A stretch of DNA of 15,954 bases from NCBI GenBank assembly GCA_027449585.1, contig DAIDLJ010000020.1, forward strand, positions 1 through 15,954, written 5' to 3'. Below the pieces are notes generated by a model. That model saw only the letters and a program-made list of their open reading frames with translations, searched no databases and was not told the origin of the DNA. Positions 13,121 to 15,954 of this stretch are shown piece after piece (within the stretch, counting starts at the first letter, position 1; each line of letters opens with the position of its first letter). The DNA comes from Microcaldota archaeon. GTDB taxonomy: Archaea; Micrarchaeota; Micrarchaeia; Micrarchaeales; CABMGC01. The translations under genes were made by a program, and so were the position numbers.

Positions 13121-15954
13121 TCAGATCTGTTCGACGCCGATGCCTACAATCTCCTTCTTCCTCCGTCTCTTTGCAAGGAGTATGATAAGCATAAGGGCTA
13201 TTATCAGGGCCGTTGCTATGTATGCAAGTAACTGGCTTGGATATCTTGCTGCTGAATTTGCAGAAACCAGAGCCGTTGTCGTGGCCTTTGATGGCACGAA
13301 TACGCCTATGGTGGTCTTAAGTCCATTTGTTGGAAGAGTTATTGTGCATTTGTTCTTGTTTATTGAATAGTCTGTCACAGGTGTCCAACCGCTGGCTCCT
13401 AGCCTGTAGATGGATACTCCCGAACCGTAGACATTGCATTCATATCCAAGGTCGGTGGTGACCGATATTCCTGGATACGGCGAGACGCTTATGTTGAATC
13501 CAGTAAGCATGGTGTTTCCGGATATTAAAGGACCACCAGCGTACTTTGTTATGTTGATCTGTTCCTGAACATTGCTGCTCGAATTGGATGTGACAAGCGC
13601 CGAAAGATTTAATCCTACCACATGTATCTCCAGCGACTTGTACTTGGATATGCTTGCTTGGCCGTTATAGGCAGTACCTGCAGTAACAATGCTAGTCTGG
13701 CTTGGTGTAACATGCGTACTGTTTGTGCGATTTGTTGACGTTAGGGGCTTTGTGGATATTGGCACAGAGGCGCACATAGATACGGTTATTGTGTCCATTA
13801 TCGGAAGGTAAGATATGTTGAGCAGCTCTATGCTGTAGTTAATTCCATTGTAGCTTCCCAGCTTATTCGATTTGAGCAGCTTTAACTCGTATGCAAAATT
13901 ATTCACAGTTACTCCTGCAGTTGATGGCGTTATGAAGTTCTGCACTAGAGTGAATGTGTTGTTTAGAAGGATGACCTTCTGCGTTTCCTTCTGCGTGAAG
14001 TTTGATATATAGCTGCAATAAAGGCCTGGAGATACTGTTTTCTCCAGAACTGTCGGCTTGAATGTGCCTCCGCCTCCACCGCCGGATCCGCCGCCACCTC
14101 CTCCTCCACCGCCGCCAGAACCACCTGATGAAGGCGCTGGGCTTACCGAAGTAGATAATTTGGTTGAATTGAATATGAATAATTGTGTAGTGCCTTTGTC
14201 GTACACTACGGCATTGAACGTGAATGTTCCTGACGCCGAAGGCACAAAGTCATACGTTGCTACCCCATTGTAAGGAACGCCTGTCACCGTATTTGCAACG
14301 GTGCCGTTTGAGTAGGTAAAGTTTACAGTAAATGGACCGGTCCCATGCAGCAGATTTGCAGTTATGACATCACTATTCCCTACTGTAAGAGAATTTGTGC
14401 TCATAGATAGCGACGCAGATGGTGTTACGTTTACAAGCAGGGGTGTTGCTGATGAATTAACAGTCTTTGGCTTTGACGCTCTGTCGGTTACCTGGAACTT
14501 AAAGTGATACGTGCCGGTCTGCGTGAAGGAATTTGTCACAAAGGTGCAAGTCTCATTTGTACCAGAGACCTGGTTTGAGCCCATGCTTGAGCTAGGACAT
14601 ATGGAATTTGCAACGGCGTACGTATTGCTTGATGGGAACTCTACAAACCAGACATATGAATATGGAGGCACGCCGCCCTTAGGTATCGTGTGGTATATGT
14701 GGGCAGTCTGACCCTGGTCCGCTGGATCTATGCCTGGAGCGCTGAGATTTAATGCAGGGTATACTGCTATGGTAACTGGCCCTTTAGTTATACTGTATCC
14801 TGCAGAGTCAGTTATTATGATATAGAATTTGTAGGTTCCAGTAAGCGTGAGCTCATTGGTTGGGAAGGTGCAGGTAAGTATCGGCTGGCACTCTGCTGCT
14901 TTGGTAGTAGTGTTTGATCCTGGCAGTATTACTATCCAATTATAAGTATAAGGCGCAGAGCCTGAAGACGCATTGCTCTCTATGAGTGTCGCGTTCTGCG
15001 TCTGGTCGATGTATGCGATCGAGGTGTTAAATGACGTAAGTGGAATGGCGGCCACAGGAGGATTGTTGACTGCTATTTTTACAGAGCCGCTAGTCGTCTT
15101 AAATCCTCTGCTGTCGGTCACTACGACACCGAACGTGTAATTGCCAGTGGTATTAGGTCTGAATACAAAGCTTTCGCCTTCGGATATGGCGTTGCCATTT
15201 TCAGTCCATTGATAGGCGAACGGGGATGTTCCTCCGAGAATGTTGGCAGTTATTGTGTCATTCAAGCCGACATCAGTAGAAAGGCTCTGCGCTATGACTG
15301 TAGGATTACCTAGGCTTGGATCCGCATTGACAGTTATGTTTGCGCTTAGCAGCTTCGCCTGAGAATCGCTGTCTGTTGCAGTGACTGTTATGGTGTTTGT
15401 TCCTGCGACTGTGGCATTGAACGTTATCGTATTTGTGTTACCAGGAACTGATTTCCCTCCGACAGTCCATGCAAACGTGTATGGGCTCCTTCCTCCGGAT
15501 ACGTTTGCGGTTATTGTTTCATTTTGGCCTACGTTTAGCGTCGTGTACTTAAGCGCAAGTGAAGGCGAGCCGAATGATACTGCAGAGTATGCAGTTATTG
15601 TGACAGTTCCCTTGACCTGATGGCCCAATGCGTCAGTTACTGTGACATTGAATATGTAAGTTCCAGGTGCTGAAGGAGCGAATGCGACTGAGTTTGATTC
15701 CGAGACGACATTTCCGTTTTCGGTCCAATTGTATGTCAATGGAGCCGAACCTCCGGATACGTTTGCGGTTATGGTCTCATTCTGGCCTACGTTTATGTTT
15801 GAACTTCTAACAATGACGGATGGATTCCCTATGGATAGCGCGGAATTGACGATTATATTAGTATTTGCAGATGCCGACTGAGAATCGCTGTCTGTTGCAG
15901 TGACTGTTATGGTGTTTGTTCCTGCGACTGTGGCATTGAACGTTATCGTATTTG
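13121..15954 (-). CDS. PKD-repeat surface protein with C-terminal membrane anchor, 5' part outside window
   Basis: 943 codons are visible and the frame is open to the right edge. The TTG at 15739 is an internal Leu codon inside a PKD repeat, not a start. The first ~430 residues are PKD/Ig-like repeats of about 85 residues, each with NVGQNETITANVSGG, TYNWTENG and GTYIFNVTVTDALG-type strands. Two further repeats are longer, with Cys-containing inserts (CQPILTC, SICPSSSMG). A poly-Gly linker (14064-14134) follows, then a Cys-bearing domain of unknown family rich in N-x-S/T sequons. A final TM helix (LLAYIATALIIALMLIILLA) and the basic tail KRRRKKEIVG anchor it with the repeats outside. Likely a glycosylated S-layer-like protein or adhesin. 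Near-identical DNA repeats show recent duplication. Confidence 0.88.
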   Translation of the reverse strand, partial: NTITFNATVAGTNTITVTATDSDSQSASANTNIIVNSALSIGNPSVIVRSSNINVGQNETITANVSGGSAPLTYNWTENGNVVSESNSVAFAPSAPGTYIFNVTVTDALGHQVKGTVTITAYSAVSFGSPSLALKYTTLNVGQNETITANVSGGRSPYTFAWTVGGKSVPGNTNTITFNATVAGTNTITVTATDSDSQAKLLSANITVNADPSLGNPTVIAQSLSTDVGLNDTITANILGGTSPFAYQWTENGNAISEGESFVFRPNTTGNYTFGVVVTDSRGFKTTSGSVKIAVNNPPVAAIPLTSFNTSIAYIDQTQNATLIESNASSGSAPYTYNWIVILPGSNTTTKAAECQPILTCTFPTNELTLTGTYKFYIIITDSAGYSITKGPVTIAVYPALNLSAPGIDPADQGQTAHIYHTIPKGGVPPYSYVWFVEFPSSNTYAVANSICPSSSMGSNQVSGTNETCTFVTNSFTQTGTYHFKFQVTDRASKPKTVNSSATPLLVNVTPSASLSMSTNSLTVGNSDVITANLLHGTGPFTVNFTYSNGTVANTVTGVPYNGVATYDFVPSASGTFTFNAVVYDKGTTQLFIFNSTKLSTSVSPAPSSGGSGGGGGGGGGGSGGGGGGTFKPTVLEKTVSPGLYCSYISNFTQKETQKVILLNNTFTLVQNFITPSTAGVTVNNFAYELKLLKSNKLGSYNGINYSIELLNISYLPIMDTITVSMCASVPISTKPLTSTNRTNSTHVTPSQTSIVTAGTAYNGQASISKYKSLEIHVVGLNLSALVTSNSSSNVQEQINITKYAGGPLISGNTMLTGFNISVSPYPGISVTTDLGYECNVYGSGVSIYRLGASGWTPVTDYSINKNKCTITLPTNGLKTTIGVFVPSKATTTALVSANSAARYPSQLLAYIATALIIALMLIILLAKRRRKKEIVGIGVEQI
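14064..14134 (-). repeat. Poly-glycine linker coding low-complexity tract
   Basis: A run of GGN codons encodes about 20 glycines broken only by serines (SSGGSGGGGG, then SGGGGGG). It separates the PKD array from the C-terminal domain. Codons vary (GGC, GGT, GGA), so it is not a pure trinucleotide slippage tract. Confidence 0.9.
15359..15435. repeat. 77-bp perfect direct repeat in PKD array, copy 1
   Basis: Identical base for base to 15878-15954, offset 519 bp (173 codons, two PKD units). It encodes NTITFNATVAGTNTITVTAT and the following DSDSQ. Confidence 0.95.
15878..15954. repeat. 77-bp perfect direct repeat in PKD array, copy 2 (runs to window edge)
   Basis: Second copy of the 15359-15435 repeat; identity continues to the last base of the window, so the true repeat is longer. 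Confidence 0.95.

Noticed and set aside
15737..15739. TTG at 15739 as start of the PKD protein
   Set aside because: The same frame continues upstream to the window edge through a further PKD repeat nearly identical to one downstream, so it is an internal Leu codon.
15359..15954. CRISPR-like spaced repeats
   Set aside because: The repeats are in frame inside a PKD coding array, long and with a 519-bp period; no short palindromic repeat with unique spacers exists in the window.

Overview
The window looks like a stretch of a small-genome DPANN archaeon, most likely a Micrarchaeota (ARMAN-like) member. The evidence is two surface proteins with archaeal class III (pilin-type) signal peptides of the form QSAMEYLMTYGW, archaeal TATA boxes placed to give leaderless or near-leaderless mRNAs, heavy use of ATA, AGG and AGA codons, and families common in acidophilic archaea (TauE/SafE with DUF1634, and DUF981). 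The taxonomic call is an inference from protein style. No rRNA, tRNA, CRISPR array, insertion sequence or replication origin was recognised.

Layout. 1-1611 (-): the 5' part of a 14-TM DHA2-type MFS exporter that runs off the left edge. 1612-1854: its leader, plus a decayed copy of the promoter and first codons of the next gene. 1855-2700 (-): a LamG-like pilin-signal surface protein. 2922-3113 (+): a cold-shock protein. 3257-4470 (-): an overlapping DUF1634 and TauE/SafE pair. 4531-5908 (-): dihydrofolate reductase and a RimK-like ATP-grasp ligase, one base apart. 5985-6653 (+): a LURP-one/tubby-like protein. 6821-8167 (+): serine hydroxymethyltransferase. 8176-9114 (-): a second LamG-like paralog. 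9241-10950 (-): a large protein with two ThyX domains. 11068-11682 (-): a DUF981 membrane protein. 11758-12915 (-): a CPA2-type cation/proton antiporter. 13121-15954 (-): the C-terminal part of a giant PKD-repeat, membrane-anchored surface protein that runs off the right edge.

Two themes stand out. First, a scattered one-carbon/thymidylate set (DHFR, SHMT, a ThyX-like protein and a glutamate-ligase-type ATP-grasp enzyme) lies within about 6.5 kb. The ThyX-like protein is the most unusual gene. Its two domains carry complementary halves of the ThyX signature: the N-domain keeps the S-x4-S-x-R-Y half and the C-domain keeps RHR. Second, there is a cell-surface set: two LamG-like paralogs with conserved ends and divergent middles, and a PKD array with a recent 519-bp duplication. 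A near-identical 28-bp promoter repeat flanks the first LamG gene and carries a perfect TTATC-T-GATAA palindrome between the TATA box and the start codon.
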